A stretch of 64,000 bases of DNA from Paenibacillus sp. A3. GTDB taxonomy: Bacteria > Bacillota > Bacilli > Paenibacillales > NBRC-103111. The notes below the pieces were generated by a model. That model was not told where the DNA came from. It searched no databases and was given only the letters and a program-made list of their open reading frames with translations. Of the stretch, positions 17,059 through 26,064 are shown piece after piece (position 1 is the first letter of the stretch; the number at the start of each line of letters is the position of its first letter). The position numbers and the translations under genes were made by a program. Where the stretch lies: positions 49,275 through 113,274 of the forward strand of contig NZ_JTHN01000041.1 in the NCBI RefSeq assembly GCF_001399685.1, read 5' to 3'.

Positions 17059-18168
17059 CTATCTGCTTTTGAAATAAATTTGCTTCAGATACGCTACTGT
17101 TTTGTTCATCCTCATCTGATTTGACCCTTTTACAAGAATAGTTGTGCCAGGTTGTATAACGCGAGCCAATGCCTTGTGAAGCTGTGCCCTGGAGACGAAG
17201 CTGTGCAAGTTCTGGGCGGGAAAGCCCGCTTGTTTGGCTCCAGCGATAATCTGTGAGGCATGCTTTCCAATTGCATATATATGAGTGATGTTTTTTCGCG
17301 CTGCGTAGCTTCCTATTTCTTTATGGCCTTTGACTGCATATGCGCCTAATTCCGACATGGAACCCAGTACGGCAATTTTTTTGTTTTTGCCGGTAGCGGA
17401 CAATACATCAAGGGCAGCTTTTACCGCATCCGGATTTGCGCTGTAAGAATCGTCGATTATTCTTATGCCTCTTCTCAAGTTGTAGACGTACAGCCGTCTT
17501 TTTGGCTTTTCATAGGTTTTGAGGCCGTTCTGGATCTGCTTCGGTGTAAATCCCAAACGATGTGCAATGCCAATTGCAAACAACGCGTTATAAATATTAT
17601 GCCTTCCTAAAATAGGGATATAAAAACGGTGTTCTTTCCCGTCAAGCTTCACCCGGAATGTCATTCCGCGCTTGGCGTTATGGATTTGAGACGCCCGGTA
17701 AACGGCTTTGTTGCGGATTCCGATTCGCACGATGCGGCCCTTGAATCCCTTCGTTCGCAGCAGTTTGGAATGCTGGTCGTCGGCGTTTAGCCATAAGGTC
17801 CCTGTCGATTTCATGTAACGGATTAATTCCGACTTCGCCTTGGCCACACCTTGAATTCGGCCGCCAAAATTGCCGATATGGGCCCTTCCAATATGGGTAA
17901 TAACCCCTATATTGGGACGAATATAGTGGCAATGGCGTTTGATGTTTCCGTAATACTGCATGCCATATTCCAAAACAACGGCCCGGTGAGCTGAACGGAG
18001 CAATTTTGCATGCCTTTTGGTGGCCGACACGGCATTTCGATTTTGAGGCGATTTGAAAATTTTCCAACGTTTCTTCAATACCGCGGCAATCATTTCTTTT
18101 GTTGTCGTTTTACCGGAGCTGCCGGTGACCGCAATGATCGGTTTGTACAGAATTGATTTTTTCCTCAT
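17059..18168 (-). CDS. MurF-like Mur ligase lacking the N-terminal substrate domain
   Basis: The protein has 369 residues. It begins almost directly at the ATP-binding loop IIAVTGSSGKTTTKEM, continues with the Mur central motifs NRNAVSA, EYGMQYYGNI, ITHIGRAHIGNFG and LNADDQ, and a C-terminal domain with DDSYSANPDAVKAAL and VLGSMSELG. These are MurF signatures (UDP-MurNAc-tripeptide:D-Ala-D-Ala ligase). Full MurF is about 450 residues with an N-domain of about 80 residues that binds UDP; that domain is missing here without any sign of a broken frame. The protein is very basic (many K/R/H) and its DNA is less GC-rich than the neighbours. I infer a paralogue acting on another acceptor rather than the housekeeping MurF. 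Confidence 0.8.
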   Translation of the reverse strand: MRKKSILYKPIIAVTGSSGKTTTKEMIAAVLKKRWKIFKSPQNRNAVSATKRHAKLLRSAHRAVVLEYGMQYYGNIKRHCHYIRPNIGVITHIGRAHIGNFGGRIQGVAKAKSELIRYMKSTGTLWLNADDQHSKLLRTKGFKGRIVRIGIRNKAVYRASQIHNAKRGMTFRVKLDGKEHRFYIPILGRHNIYNALFAIGIAHRLGFTPKQIQNGLKTYEKPKRRLYVYNLRRGIRIIDDSYSANPDAVKAALDVLSATGKNKKIAVLGSMSELGAYAVKGHKEIGSYAARKNITHIYAIGKHASQIIAGAKQAGFPAQNLHSFVSRAQLHKALARVIQPGTTILVKGSNQMRMNKTVAYLKQIYFKSR

Positions 18169-18315
18169 CTACCCCGTCCACCGCCAATCGTAAAATGTCT
18201 CCCTTGAAAGACTTATCCCTTGATGAACACTTTTTACGATTATTTTAAAGGATAGCAATTTTGTCCCAACAGGGGTACATGCCCGATTACTCAATTGAAG
18301 GCGGGAAACCAAACG

Positions 18316-18347
18316 AAAAACCGGCACCTGGTCGTTGCAGATGCCGG
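18316..18347 (-). terminator. Intrinsic terminator after molybdoenzyme gene
   Basis: Minus-strand CCGGCATCTG-N6-CCAGGTGCCGG is followed by TTTTTCG. Confidence 0.8.
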
Positions 18348-18370
18348 GCATTTTCAGAGCTTATGCCCTG

Positions 18371-18982
18371 TCAATCAAAATCGTAGCGTTCCTCCTTGAA
18401 GGGATCACCATACATGTGATACCCGTTCCGCTCCCAGAAGCCCGGCTTGTCCTTCTCCATAAATTCGATGCCGCGCAGCCATTTGGCGCTTTTCCAGAAA
18501 TACAGGTGCGGGACGACCGCGCGCACCGGATAGCCGTGCTCCGGCGAAAGCAGCACGCCATTATGCCGGATACCGAGAAACGTCGTGTCGCGCAGGAAAT
18601 CCGCCAAAGGCAGGTTCGTGCTCCACCCGTGCTCGGCGTGCAGCATCACGTACTGCGCTTCCGGCTTCAGTTTAATCCGCTCCATCAGCGTGGCTACGGC
18701 TATGCCTTCCCAGACGTTGTCCAGCTTGGACCAGGTCGTCACGCAGTGGATATCGTTGCGGAACTCCCGGCGCGGTAGCGCCAAAAACTCTTTATAGCTC
18801 AGCGTCAGCTCCTCGTCCACCAACCCGAACAGGCGCAAGCTCCATTTGCCCATGTCGTTGTAGTAAGGAATTTCGCCATAATGCAGCACGGGAAAGCCTT
18901 CCGTCACCTTCTGGCCGGGGGGCACACGCTCCGGCGCAGGTCCTCCCGCTTCCGGCTGCGGCGTTTTGTTATCCGTCGTCAT
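18371..18982 (-). CDS. Sulfite-oxidase-like molybdopterin-dependent oxidoreductase
   Basis: The protein has 203 residues and consists of one oxidoreductase molybdopterin-binding domain. HCVTTWSKLDNVWEG carries the cysteine expected to bind Mo; LHAEHGWSTNLPL and LLSPEHGYPVRAVVPHLYFWKSAKWLRGIEF are typical of the YuiH-like cytosolic branch. There is no signal peptide and no heme domain, so it is neither MsrP nor classical sulfite oxidase. AAGGAGGCG precedes the ATG. The physiological substrate of this branch is not known to me. No cofactor genes are nearby. Confidence 0.88.
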   Translation of the reverse strand: MTTDNKTPQPEAGGPAPERVPPGQKVTEGFPVLHYGEIPYYNDMGKWSLRLFGLVDEELTLSYKEFLALPRREFRNDIHCVTTWSKLDNVWEGIAVATLMERIKLKPEAQYVMLHAEHGWSTNLPLADFLRDTTFLGIRHNGVLLSPEHGYPVRAVVPHLYFWKSAKWLRGIEFMEKDKPGFWERNGYHMYGDPFKEERYDFD

Positions 18983-19094
18983 AAACTACGCCTCCTTTTC
19001 ACGCTGCGTCTTTTCCTTCTAGTATACCCGTAAAAAAGGGGCCGCACATTGCGGTCGCTCAACCGGCTTCACCTTAGAACGTACCTGCCGACTG

Positions 19095-21239
19095 CTAACG
19101 GTGAATGGGCAGCGTGACCTGAATCGTCGTGCCGATGTCCACCTCGCTGGCGATATGAATCCGGCCTTTATGATGCTCGATAATTTTGTGGCTGACGAGC
19201 AAGCCGAGTCCCGTCCCCGCTTCTTTGGTCGAATAGAACGGCTCGCCGATCTGCCGCAGCTGCTCCTGCGAAATGCCGCAGCCCTGATCGTCGATGCGGA
19301 CCAAGGCAAGTCCCTGCTCCACAGCCTCCATACTTACGTCAATCGTCCCCCCTCGCGGCATCGCTTCGAATGCATTTTTCAAAAAGTTGACGAACACCTG
19401 CTTGATCTGATTCGGGTCGCAGCGGATCGGCAGCGGCTCACCGGTTGGGAAGAAGCGGATCTCGATGTTAAGAAGCAGCGCCTGCGCGCTGGTCAGCATG
19501 ATCACCTCTTGAACGAGCACGGCAAGGTCGGCGATTTTCATTTGAACGGCTTGCGGCTTGGCCAGCATCAGCAGCTCGCTGATAATCACCTCGATCCGCT
19601 CCAGCTCCTCCTTCATAATTGGCAAATATTGCGAATAGCTGTGCTCCGATCGGCCCATCAGCTGAACGAAGCCCTTGAGCGCCGTCAGCGGATTGCGGAT
19701 TTCGTGAGCGACCCCTGCGGCAAGCTGTCCGGCAATCGTCAGCTTCTCGGACTTGAGCAGGAGCTCGTCCTTCCGCTTCTGCTCCGTAATGTCCTTGGCG
19801 ATAAGGTAGCAGCCGACCTGCTTGCGGTTAACGTAGATCGGGGCCGGCGTCGCGAGCAGATAGGCCGGCTGCCCCGACTTGCGGACGATCTGCATTTCCA
19901 TGCCGGACAAGGCGCCTTCGTGCATGATTCTATGAAGCTGCGTCTGCGTTCCTTCTTCTTCGGATGCCAGCAAATCGGCAAAAGGCATGCCGATCAGCTC
20001 CAGCACGGAATAGCCGGTAATGGTTTCGGCCGCAGGATTGGCCGACGTGATGATCCCGCTCCTGTTAAGCGAGACGATCGCATCTAAATTGTATTTTTTA
20101 AGCGAAGTATACCGGTCTACGCTTTCTTCAAGCATTTGCAGCATCAGCTTCTGGCCCGTAATATCCTGGATCGTCCCGCTGATCCGAAGCGGTCTTCCTT
20201 TCGAGGTCAGTGTCGTAGCGCTTTGAATCCGAATGAACTTGACCGTCCCGTCGCCCAGGACGATCCTGCATTCCACTTGAATTTCGCGTCCGGCCAACGC
20301 TCCCCGCATCGACTGCCGCGCCGCCTCCCGGTCATTCGGGTGAATGCGGGCCATCAGCTCCTCGTACGTCACCTCTGCATGCAGATCGGCTTGCAGAATG
20401 CGGCGCAGCTCGCCCGACCACAGCATCTTGCCGGTTAGCGCGTCCCATTCAAAGCTGCCCAAACGGGCGATGCGCTGCGATTGCGCCAGATTCTGCTCGC
20501 TATGGCGAAGCGCAGCCTGCGCCCGCTCCCGTTCCGTGACGTCCCGGCCGATATAGATTTCTTTCACTTGGGGTCCTTCCGGGTCGATGACCCGCTTCAC
20601 GGAAACTTCAAACCAGATATAATACCCCTGCTTGTGGCGAATCCGGCAGATGAACGAATCCGAGTCCCGAAAGGTTTGTTCTCCCAAAGCCTCAAGATCG
20701 TCCGGATGGATGAATTCGGAGGCGTGCTTTCCGATCAGTTCCTCCGGTTCGAAGCCAAGCTGATGCTTGAGCGAGGCCGGGGAAACGAACTGCAGCACGC
20801 CGTCAATCCCATAAGAGATGACACCGCGGGTATGCTCCGAGACCATCTCGTACAGCTCCGCCGCTTGGAGCATTTGAGGCTCCTCAGCTTCCGGCCATTC
20901 CGATGCGTAGGCGCAGAAGCCGTCGTGCGATCCGTCCCGATTGCGGATGAGGATGACGTCGAGCTTTACCCGGACTGTGCCGCCGTCTTTGCGCAGGTAG
21001 CGTTTGACCACCGCGGATGCGGCGCCGGGCTCAAGCAGCCGGGCGGCTGCCTCCTCAACGCCGGGGTCATTCGGATAAGTAAACTGCTTCTCCTTCCGGC
21101 TCGCCAACTCGTCTTCGGTGTAGCCCAGCAGGCGGCAGAACGCCGGGTTGACCCTGATAAAATATCCTTCCGTCGAAATAAGCGCGATACCGCCGGGGGC
21201 ATAGGTGAAGCAGTACTTGATCAGGGAATCCTGCTCCAT
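19095..21239 (-). CDS. Multi-PAS sensor histidine kinase
   Basis: The protein has 714 residues. About four PAS domains can be traced (near 5-110, 130-255, 265-390 and 395-500; markers GYFIRVNPAFCRLLGYTEDEL, FEPEELIGKHASEFIHPDD, IHPNDREAARQSM, ITSANPAAETITGYSVLEL). HisKA follows with the phospho-His in GVAHEIRNPLTALKGFVQLM, then a HATPase with QVFVNFLKNAFEAM and GTGLGLLVSHKI. No membrane segment is seen, so it is cytosolic. The layout resembles sporulation-type kinases KinA/KinE that feed Spo0F, and no response regulator is adjacent, which agrees with an orphan kinase. The frame extends upstream, but GGAGGTGT before ATG 21239 fits better. Confidence 0.88.
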   Translation of the reverse strand: MEQDSLIKYCFTYAPGGIALISTEGYFIRVNPAFCRLLGYTEDELASRKEKQFTYPNDPGVEEAAARLLEPGAASAVVKRYLRKDGGTVRVKLDVILIRNRDGSHDGFCAYASEWPEAEEPQMLQAAELYEMVSEHTRGVISYGIDGVLQFVSPASLKHQLGFEPEELIGKHASEFIHPDDLEALGEQTFRDSDSFICRIRHKQGYYIWFEVSVKRVIDPEGPQVKEIYIGRDVTERERAQAALRHSEQNLAQSQRIARLGSFEWDALTGKMLWSGELRRILQADLHAEVTYEELMARIHPNDREAARQSMRGALAGREIQVECRIVLGDGTVKFIRIQSATTLTSKGRPLRISGTIQDITGQKLMLQMLEESVDRYTSLKKYNLDAIVSLNRSGIITSANPAAETITGYSVLELIGMPFADLLASEEEGTQTQLHRIMHEGALSGMEMQIVRKSGQPAYLLATPAPIYVNRKQVGCYLIAKDITEQKRKDELLLKSEKLTIAGQLAAGVAHEIRNPLTALKGFVQLMGRSEHSYSQYLPIMKEELERIEVIISELLMLAKPQAVQMKIADLAVLVQEVIMLTSAQALLLNIEIRFFPTGEPLPIRCDPNQIKQVFVNFLKNAFEAMPRGGTIDVSMEAVEQGLALVRIDDQGCGISQEQLRQIGEPFYSTKEAGTGLGLLVSHKIIEHHKGRIHIASEVDIGTTIQVTLPIHR

Positions 21240-21291
21240 GAAAAGCAGACACCTCCTTCGACATGTCGACCTGATGCGGTCCCGCTTCATT

Positions 21292-22248
21292 TCATTCCGG
21301 GAAAAGCTTTTCCACCAGACGGTGCGCCGGCAAGGTCCGGTCGGCGCGGATCGTACAGCTCGAAGGGTCCGCGATGCATGCCAAGAAATGATCCACCGCA
21401 TCGGCGAATCCCCGGCGGTGCAAGATCGAATCCCAGCTTCCGAACGTCTGCTCTTGGGGGGAAACGCCCACTTTTCTCCATACAGCGGTTTCCATGTTCA
21501 GCACTTCGGCGGACCGGCCGCTTCCGTGCAGCTCCAGCTGTTCCAGATCGGCTCCCGCTTGGCGCGCCATGCTGAATTGCCCAACCGCCGCGTCCTGCGA
21601 AGAAGCAGCGGATGCGCCATGGCCGAAAGTCAAGGTACCCGCTCCGAACAAAAGCCGTCCTTCGTGATCGGTGCGCTGCCGGTACGACGCCACGTCGAAG
21701 TTGTCTCCGCCAAGCCACAGCATTAAATCGAGCATGTGAATCAAATCGTCGTACAGCGTGTGCTTGGCACCGTGGCTTTGCAGCTTCGTCCGGTGCTTCG
21801 CCGCCGTCATCAGATCGAAGCCGCCCCCTTCCTCCATCCATCGCTTGGCCTGCACATACAGCGGCGCGAAGCGGCGGTTGAACCCGACGGCCAGCAGCAG
21901 CCCGCGCTCGGCGGCATAGGCCGCCATCCGTTCCGAAGCTTCGATGTCGTAAGCCAGAGGCTTGTCGACGTAAACGTGAATTCCCTCCTTTAGGCATGTC
22001 GTTACGATGGTATCGTGCGTTTCCGTCGGACTGTGAACGAATACCGCCTCCGGCTTGGCCTGACGCAGCATTTCCGTGAGGGAAGCATATCGTCCGGCGA
22101 TCCGATACTGCGCGCCGATTCGGTCTACAGTTGACATCGAACGGCTGAACAATCCCACAATATCGACGTTCTCGCTCGCCGATAACAGCGGCAAATATAC
22201 TTTTTGGGCGATATCTCCCAGCCCGATGATGCCAATTTTGCGTTTCAT
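21292..22248 (-). CDS. Gfo/Idh/MocA-family NAD(P)-dependent oxidoreductase
   Basis: The protein has 318 residues. The Rossmann fold starts with IGIIGLGDIAQKVYLPLL, and EGIHVYVDKPLAYDIEASERM holds the EKP-type lysine (here DKP) that these sugar and inositol dehydrogenases use. The C-terminal part has HMLDLMLWLGG. The substrate is probably a sugar, inositol or derivative, but there is no pathway context. It is 52 bp upstream of the kinase gene on the same strand, so they may share a transcript. Confidence 0.88.
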   Translation of the reverse strand: MKRKIGIIGLGDIAQKVYLPLLSASENVDIVGLFSRSMSTVDRIGAQYRIAGRYASLTEMLRQAKPEAVFVHSPTETHDTIVTTCLKEGIHVYVDKPLAYDIEASERMAAYAAERGLLLAVGFNRRFAPLYVQAKRWMEEGGGFDLMTAAKHRTKLQSHGAKHTLYDDLIHMLDLMLWLGGDNFDVASYRQRTDHEGRLLFGAGTLTFGHGASAASSQDAAVGQFSMARQAGADLEQLELHGSGRSAEVLNMETAVWRKVGVSPQEQTFGSWDSILHRRGFADAVDHFLACIADPSSCTIRADRTLPAHRLVEKLFPE

Positions 22249-22453
22249 TCGGATGTCCCCCCGATTTAGGTTTGGTTCATGTTACAATTGATCTCCGGCG
22301 GTACAGCAATGAACCGGAGTGCCGACGCAATCCTTACAAAAAATTGACAATCCGCGAACAGGCTGATCGCTTTCAAAGGCTGTAAAGGTTATGGTAGAAT
22401 AGGAGTGTCGGCCGTTTTTTGAAAATGCCTGATCATCTGGGGGATTTACATTC

Positions 22454-23044
22454 ATGTTTAAATCAAACAAGTGGTTGCTCGTATTATCCGTTATTGTATT
22501 TATCGGTCTGCTTGGGCTCTCGGTTTACCATGAATCCATCGTCTACTTGTATGCGGCCAGCGCGCTGCCGGTCGCGATCGTCATATTTTTGCCAGACTTG
22601 GGACGGATTCAATACATTCGCTTGAAGCCGAAAGCCGGGGTCCGGTTCGTAAAACAAACCATCGGCGGCGATCCGGTGCTGACCATCACGTTCAAACCCG
22701 GGTTTATTCGTTGGAATCATAGCCGCAAGCTGTATTTTCACTTAAACAGTATGGGAAGTAGTGAATCTAGCGGAACGCCGGAAGCCAAAGCGGCGGGCGG
22801 CTCCGACAGCACCGAAGCGGCGCTGGCCGTACTTCCCTTTGACCTGTCCCTCCATCCCCGCAAGCAGGGGTGGATCGGCATCGACCTCCCGCAATTGGCC
22901 GAGCGGACCCGCAGCCTGTCTTATACGACCGACGAAGTGTCGCGGCTGCTCATTCGAATGGCCGATCTGGAGGAAGCGGCGATGAAGGTGATGGTTACGC
23001 CCGGCGCGGTAACGGCGAACGAGGGCAAACAGCTTCAGGCTTAA
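22454..23044 (+). CDS. Hypothetical membrane-anchored protein
   Basis: The protein has 196 residues. Two hydrophobic segments lie near the N-terminus (about 7-24 and 28-47), then a soluble part with GGDPVLTITFKPGFIRWNHSRKLYF and a linker rich in Ser, Gly and Ala (about 100-120). TGGGGGATT before the ATG is a ribosome binding site. I do not recognise a family. Orientation is opposite to both neighbours and it has its own terminator, so it is a single-gene unit. The hydrophobic hairpin suggests a membrane protein with a cytosolic domain. Confidence 0.65.
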   Translation: MFKSNKWLLVLSVIVFIGLLGLSVYHESIVYLYAASALPVAIVIFLPDLGRIQYIRLKPKAGVRFVKQTIGGDPVLTITFKPGFIRWNHSRKLYFHLNSMGSSESSGTPEAKAAGGSDSTEAALAVLPFDLSLHPRKQGWIGIDLPQLAERTRSLSYTTDEVSRLLIRMADLEEAAMKVMVTPGAVTANEGKQLQA

Positions 23045-23082
23045 TTGCCGGAGCGATCGCAGTCTCTGCTTTATTGGATCGC

Positions 23083-23137
23083 AAAAAAGCGGATTTCCAA
23101 GCGTACGCAACAGCGCCGCTGCGGAATCCGCTTTTTT
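23083..23137. terminator. Bidirectional terminator between the hypothetical protein and pepA
   Basis: AAAAAAGCGGATTTCC and GGAATCCGCTTTTTT flank a GC-rich loop. Both genes end here convergently. Confidence 0.75.
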
Positions 23138-23152
23138 GAATCTCGCCAGGCT

Positions 23153-24766
23153 CTATCCGTTCAATACGGAACGGCACAGATAGCCGCTTAACGTGCGCAC
23201 CATCGCCCCCGTGCCGCCCAGCGGCTCCGTCCCCCGTTCGCTCCACAGCCATGCCGTTCCGCCCGTATCCAAATGCACCCAAGGCGTCTCCCCGGCGAAA
23301 AAGCCGATGAACAGCCCGCCCGTAATGCTGCCGGCCCAACGGTCGCGCGAGGTGGAGTTCCGGATATCGGCCACTTGGCTCTTCAGCATGTCGTGATATT
23401 CCGGATAGTTCGGCAGAGGCCACACCTTTTCCCCCGCCCGCTTGGCGGCGGACAGCAGCTCCTGCAGCATCGGCTCGTCGTTCGCTACGGCCCCGGTCGC
23501 CACGTCGCCGAAGCAAACCAGCACCGCGCCGGTCAGCGTCGCGACATCGATCAGGCGCGTCGCTCCGAGCGCTTTCGCATACAGCACACCGTCCGCCAAC
23601 ACGATCCGTCCTTCGGCGTCCGTGTTGAGCACTTCGATCGTCTGGCCGTTCATTGCCGTAATGACGTCGCCAGGCTTAAAGGCCGAGCCGGAAGGCATGT
23701 TCTCTGCCGTCGGAATGACAATCACTGCATTCACCGGCGGCTTGAGCCTGCCGAGCGCATGGATTAGACCGAGCATCACGGCGGCTCCGCCCATGTCGCT
23801 GATCATCTCTTCCATCCCTTCCGGCTTTTTGAGCGAGATGCCGCCGGTATCGAAGGTGATCCCTTTGCCGACAAGGCCGATCACGTCGGCGTTCTCCTCC
23901 GCCGTCCCCCGGTAGCGGACGGCAATCATGCGCGGCGGGTTCGCGCTGCCCTTGCCGACGGCCTCCAGGCCGCCCATGCCCTGCTCGCGAATGCCGTGCT
24001 CGTCGAGCACCGTGCATTCCAGCCCGTACCGGGCGGCCAAGGCCTGCGCTTCCCGCGCGAGCGTCTCCGGCACCAAATAGTTGCCGGGCAAGTTCGTGAG
24101 GTCGCGGGCAACATTTGTCGCCAGCGCCAGCGCCTCCGCGGCGAGGATCGCACGCTCGAGTCCCGCGAGCGTGTCCGGGCCCTCCGCCCTGCCGTGCAGC
24201 AGGGCGACTTCCCGCAGCGCGGGCGGCTGCGTCCCGCCGGCGGAGGCATAGCTCGGCATGCGGTACGCGCCGAGCCAGAGCCCTTCCGCGAGCGCCTGCG
24301 CCAGCTCGCGGGAGGCCGCGCGCCCGGCGCGCGGCAGCGGCGCCGCGAGGCGCACGAGCCCATGCTCGTGCGCGGCGCGGGCCGCGTAGACGCCTGCGCT
24401 GCGCCAGGCGTCGGTGTCTTCGGCGCGGGCGGCGTCGCCCAGGCCGCAGAGCAGCAGGGCCTGATAGCCCGGCATCAGGCCGAGCACGGGCAGCGCCTCG
24501 GTGTCCCCGAGGCGGCCCTTGAACCGCCCGCGCGCGGCGAGCGAGCGGACCGCGTGGACGAGCGGCTCCGGCACCTCCGTGCCGGCCGCCTCCGTCCACG
24601 CGTCCGCCGCCAGCGCCTCCGGCGTGACGAACACCGCGAGCGCGACGGCCTCCGCCGCGTCTTCCTCCGCTCCCGCCGGCGCTTCAGCCCCGCCAAAGCG
24701 CTCCTCGTCCACCAATACGATGCGCAGCTTCAGCTCCTGCGTAATAAAACGATCCAACGTCTCCAC
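23153..24766 (-). CDS. pepA: Leucyl aminopeptidase (M17 family)
   Basis: The protein has 537 residues. The C-terminal catalytic half has the M17 metal and catalytic residues: VGKGITFDTGGISLKKPEGM (Lys and Asp), DMGGAAVMLG, the signature NTDAEGRIVLADGV, and DVATLTGA. It removes N-terminal residues from peptides in the cytosol using two metal ions and usually forms hexamers. The N-terminal half is extremely rich in Ala/Arg/Glu, reflecting GC far above the neighbours (about 24100-24700), and is poorly conserved in sequence, as is usual for this domain. AAGGAG lies 8 nt before GTG 24766; the GTG at 24775 overlaps it. Confidence 0.9.
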   Translation of the reverse strand: METLDRFITQELKLRIVLVDEERFGGAEAPAGAEEDAAEAVALAVFVTPEALAADAWTEAAGTEVPEPLVHAVRSLAARGRFKGRLGDTEALPVLGLMPGYQALLLCGLGDAARAEDTDAWRSAGVYAARAAHEHGLVRLAAPLPRAGRAASRELAQALAEGLWLGAYRMPSYASAGGTQPPALREVALLHGRAEGPDTLAGLERAILAAEALALATNVARDLTNLPGNYLVPETLAREAQALAARYGLECTVLDEHGIREQGMGGLEAVGKGSANPPRMIAVRYRGTAEENADVIGLVGKGITFDTGGISLKKPEGMEEMISDMGGAAVMLGLIHALGRLKPPVNAVIVIPTAENMPSGSAFKPGDVITAMNGQTIEVLNTDAEGRIVLADGVLYAKALGATRLIDVATLTGAVLVCFGDVATGAVANDEPMLQELLSAAKRAGEKVWPLPNYPEYHDMLKSQVADIRNSTSRDRWAGSITGGLFIGFFAGETPWVHLDTGGTAWLWSERGTEPLGGTGAMVRTLSGYLCRSVLNG

Positions 24767-24838
24767 TCTCGTCACTCCTTATCGGTTTGAGCGGGCGCTG
24801 ATCCCCGCAAAATTCCACTTTGACCTTAGCCGAAAAAT

Positions 24839-25855
24839 TCAGCCGAAATACCCGGCAGCCTCCATCACCACCTGCCGCATCGGCAGATGGTACGGACACT
24901 GCTGCTGGCAGAGCGGCTTGTCCTTACAGGGCTCGTAGTCGGCACAGGACAATATTTTGTCCTTTTGCTTCTGGTAAAACCCGTCGCCCTTCGGCAGCAA
25001 GCCGAACGTCCGGCGCACCTGGCTTGAAATCATGATGTCGGGAATCGTCACGCCGATCGGACAGGAGCAGTAATTGCACCGGCGGCAGTTATGCGCTCCG
25101 AGCTCCGCTGCCAGCGTCTCCAGCTCGCGCCGTTCGTCGTCTTCGACTTCTTCCCGCATCGCAGCGATATTTTCCTTCACCTCGTCCACGCTGATCATGC
25201 CCGAAATCGTCACATGGACATCCTGACTGTAGGGATAGCGAATCGCTTGGGACACCGGCTGGATAAATCCGCCCGAGAGCGGTTTCATCGCCGTTTTCCC
25301 CATCTGCTGCCGGGTCGCCTCCGGAATCAGCTCGTCCAAAGCAAACGGCTGCGCCAAGTTCAAGTGAAACAGCACCTGATCGAACTGCCCCTTGCTGATC
25401 CATTTGGCAAGCAGCTCCGGCCGGTGCCCGGTAAGACCGATAAACCGGACATGCCCCTTGCGCTTCATCTCAAGCGCCGCCTGATATGCGCCGTTCTCTT
25501 CCATTGCCGCTTTAAACTCTTGAACTGTGTTGACATAATGAATCTGCAGCAGATCGATGACGTCCGTTTTCATACGGCTCAGGCTGCGCTCCATTTCTTC
25601 CATGGCCGACTTGTAGTCCCGTTTCCCCGTCTTCGTCGCCAAAAAATATTCCGAACGGCGGTGTGAAATGCATTCGCCGATAATTTCTTCGCTGTTGCGG
25701 TAGGCTGCGGCCGTATCGATGTAGTTGATCCCTTCGTCGAGCGCATAATTCAGCGCCGCCCGGGCTTGTTCGAGCGGTACGCCGGGCAGGTTCATCGCCC
25801 CGAAGCCGAGCGAAGACACGCGGTATCCCGTGCTTCCGAACGTCGTGTAGCGCAT
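24839..25855 (-). CDS. Aldo/keto reductase with C-terminal Fe-S type cysteine cluster
   Basis: The protein has 338 residues. The AKR barrel is shown by GFGAMNLPGVP, the catalytic set (D in YIDTAAAY, Y in AAAYRNSE, K in LATKTGK, H in LLQIHYV) and GHVRFIGLTGH. After the barrel come CRRCNYCSCPIGV (about 257-269), and CADYEPC and CQQQCPYHLP near the C-terminus. The first motif is a 4Fe-4S ligand pattern seen in a clostridial/paenibacillar AKR branch. I infer a redox enzyme that can pass electrons to or from a cluster. ATG 25855 after GAGGGAGAG is preferred to an in-frame upstream TTG. Confidence 0.88.
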   Translation of the reverse strand: MRYTTFGSTGYRVSSLGFGAMNLPGVPLEQARAALNYALDEGINYIDTAAAYRNSEEIIGECISHRRSEYFLATKTGKRDYKSAMEEMERSLSRMKTDVIDLLQIHYVNTVQEFKAAMEENGAYQAALEMKRKGHVRFIGLTGHRPELLAKWISKGQFDQVLFHLNLAQPFALDELIPEATRQQMGKTAMKPLSGGFIQPVSQAIRYPYSQDVHVTISGMISVDEVKENIAAMREEVEDDERRELETLAAELGAHNCRRCNYCSCPIGVTIPDIMISSQVRRTFGLLPKGDGFYQKQKDKILSCADYEPCKDKPLCQQQCPYHLPMRQVVMEAAGYFG

Positions 25856-26001
25856 GTCCAAGTCTCTCCCTCATGGAAAAATTACATTTTCTCCCCTGGA
25901 TCAATTATAGAGCAACCGGCGCCAAAATAACAGTCTGCGGAACACTCCTCGCCTCTCGGATTCCCGGGCTTGACGGCCTCTCTTCTCTGTCCTGAAACAG
26001 C

Positions 26002-26039
26002 AAAAAACGGGCCGCCCCGAAAGGCAAGACCCGCTTTTT
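26002..26039. terminator. Terminator after the SLH/vWA gene
   Basis: CGGGCCGCC and its partner CAAGACCCG form an imperfect stem bordered by AAAAAA and TTTTT, so it can work on either strand. Confidence 0.7.
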
Positions 26040-26064
26040 GTATCCAATGACTCGCATTGCGCAC

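Noticed and set aside
17059..18168. Reading the MurF-like protein as CapB or cyanophycin synthetase
   Set aside because: Motifs NRNAVSA and DDSYSANPDA are of MurF type; no capB neighbours (capC/capA) are present.
23676..24790. Several long overlapping open frames on both strands
   Set aside because: They are shadows of pepA caused by very high GC; only the M17 frame has protein motifs.
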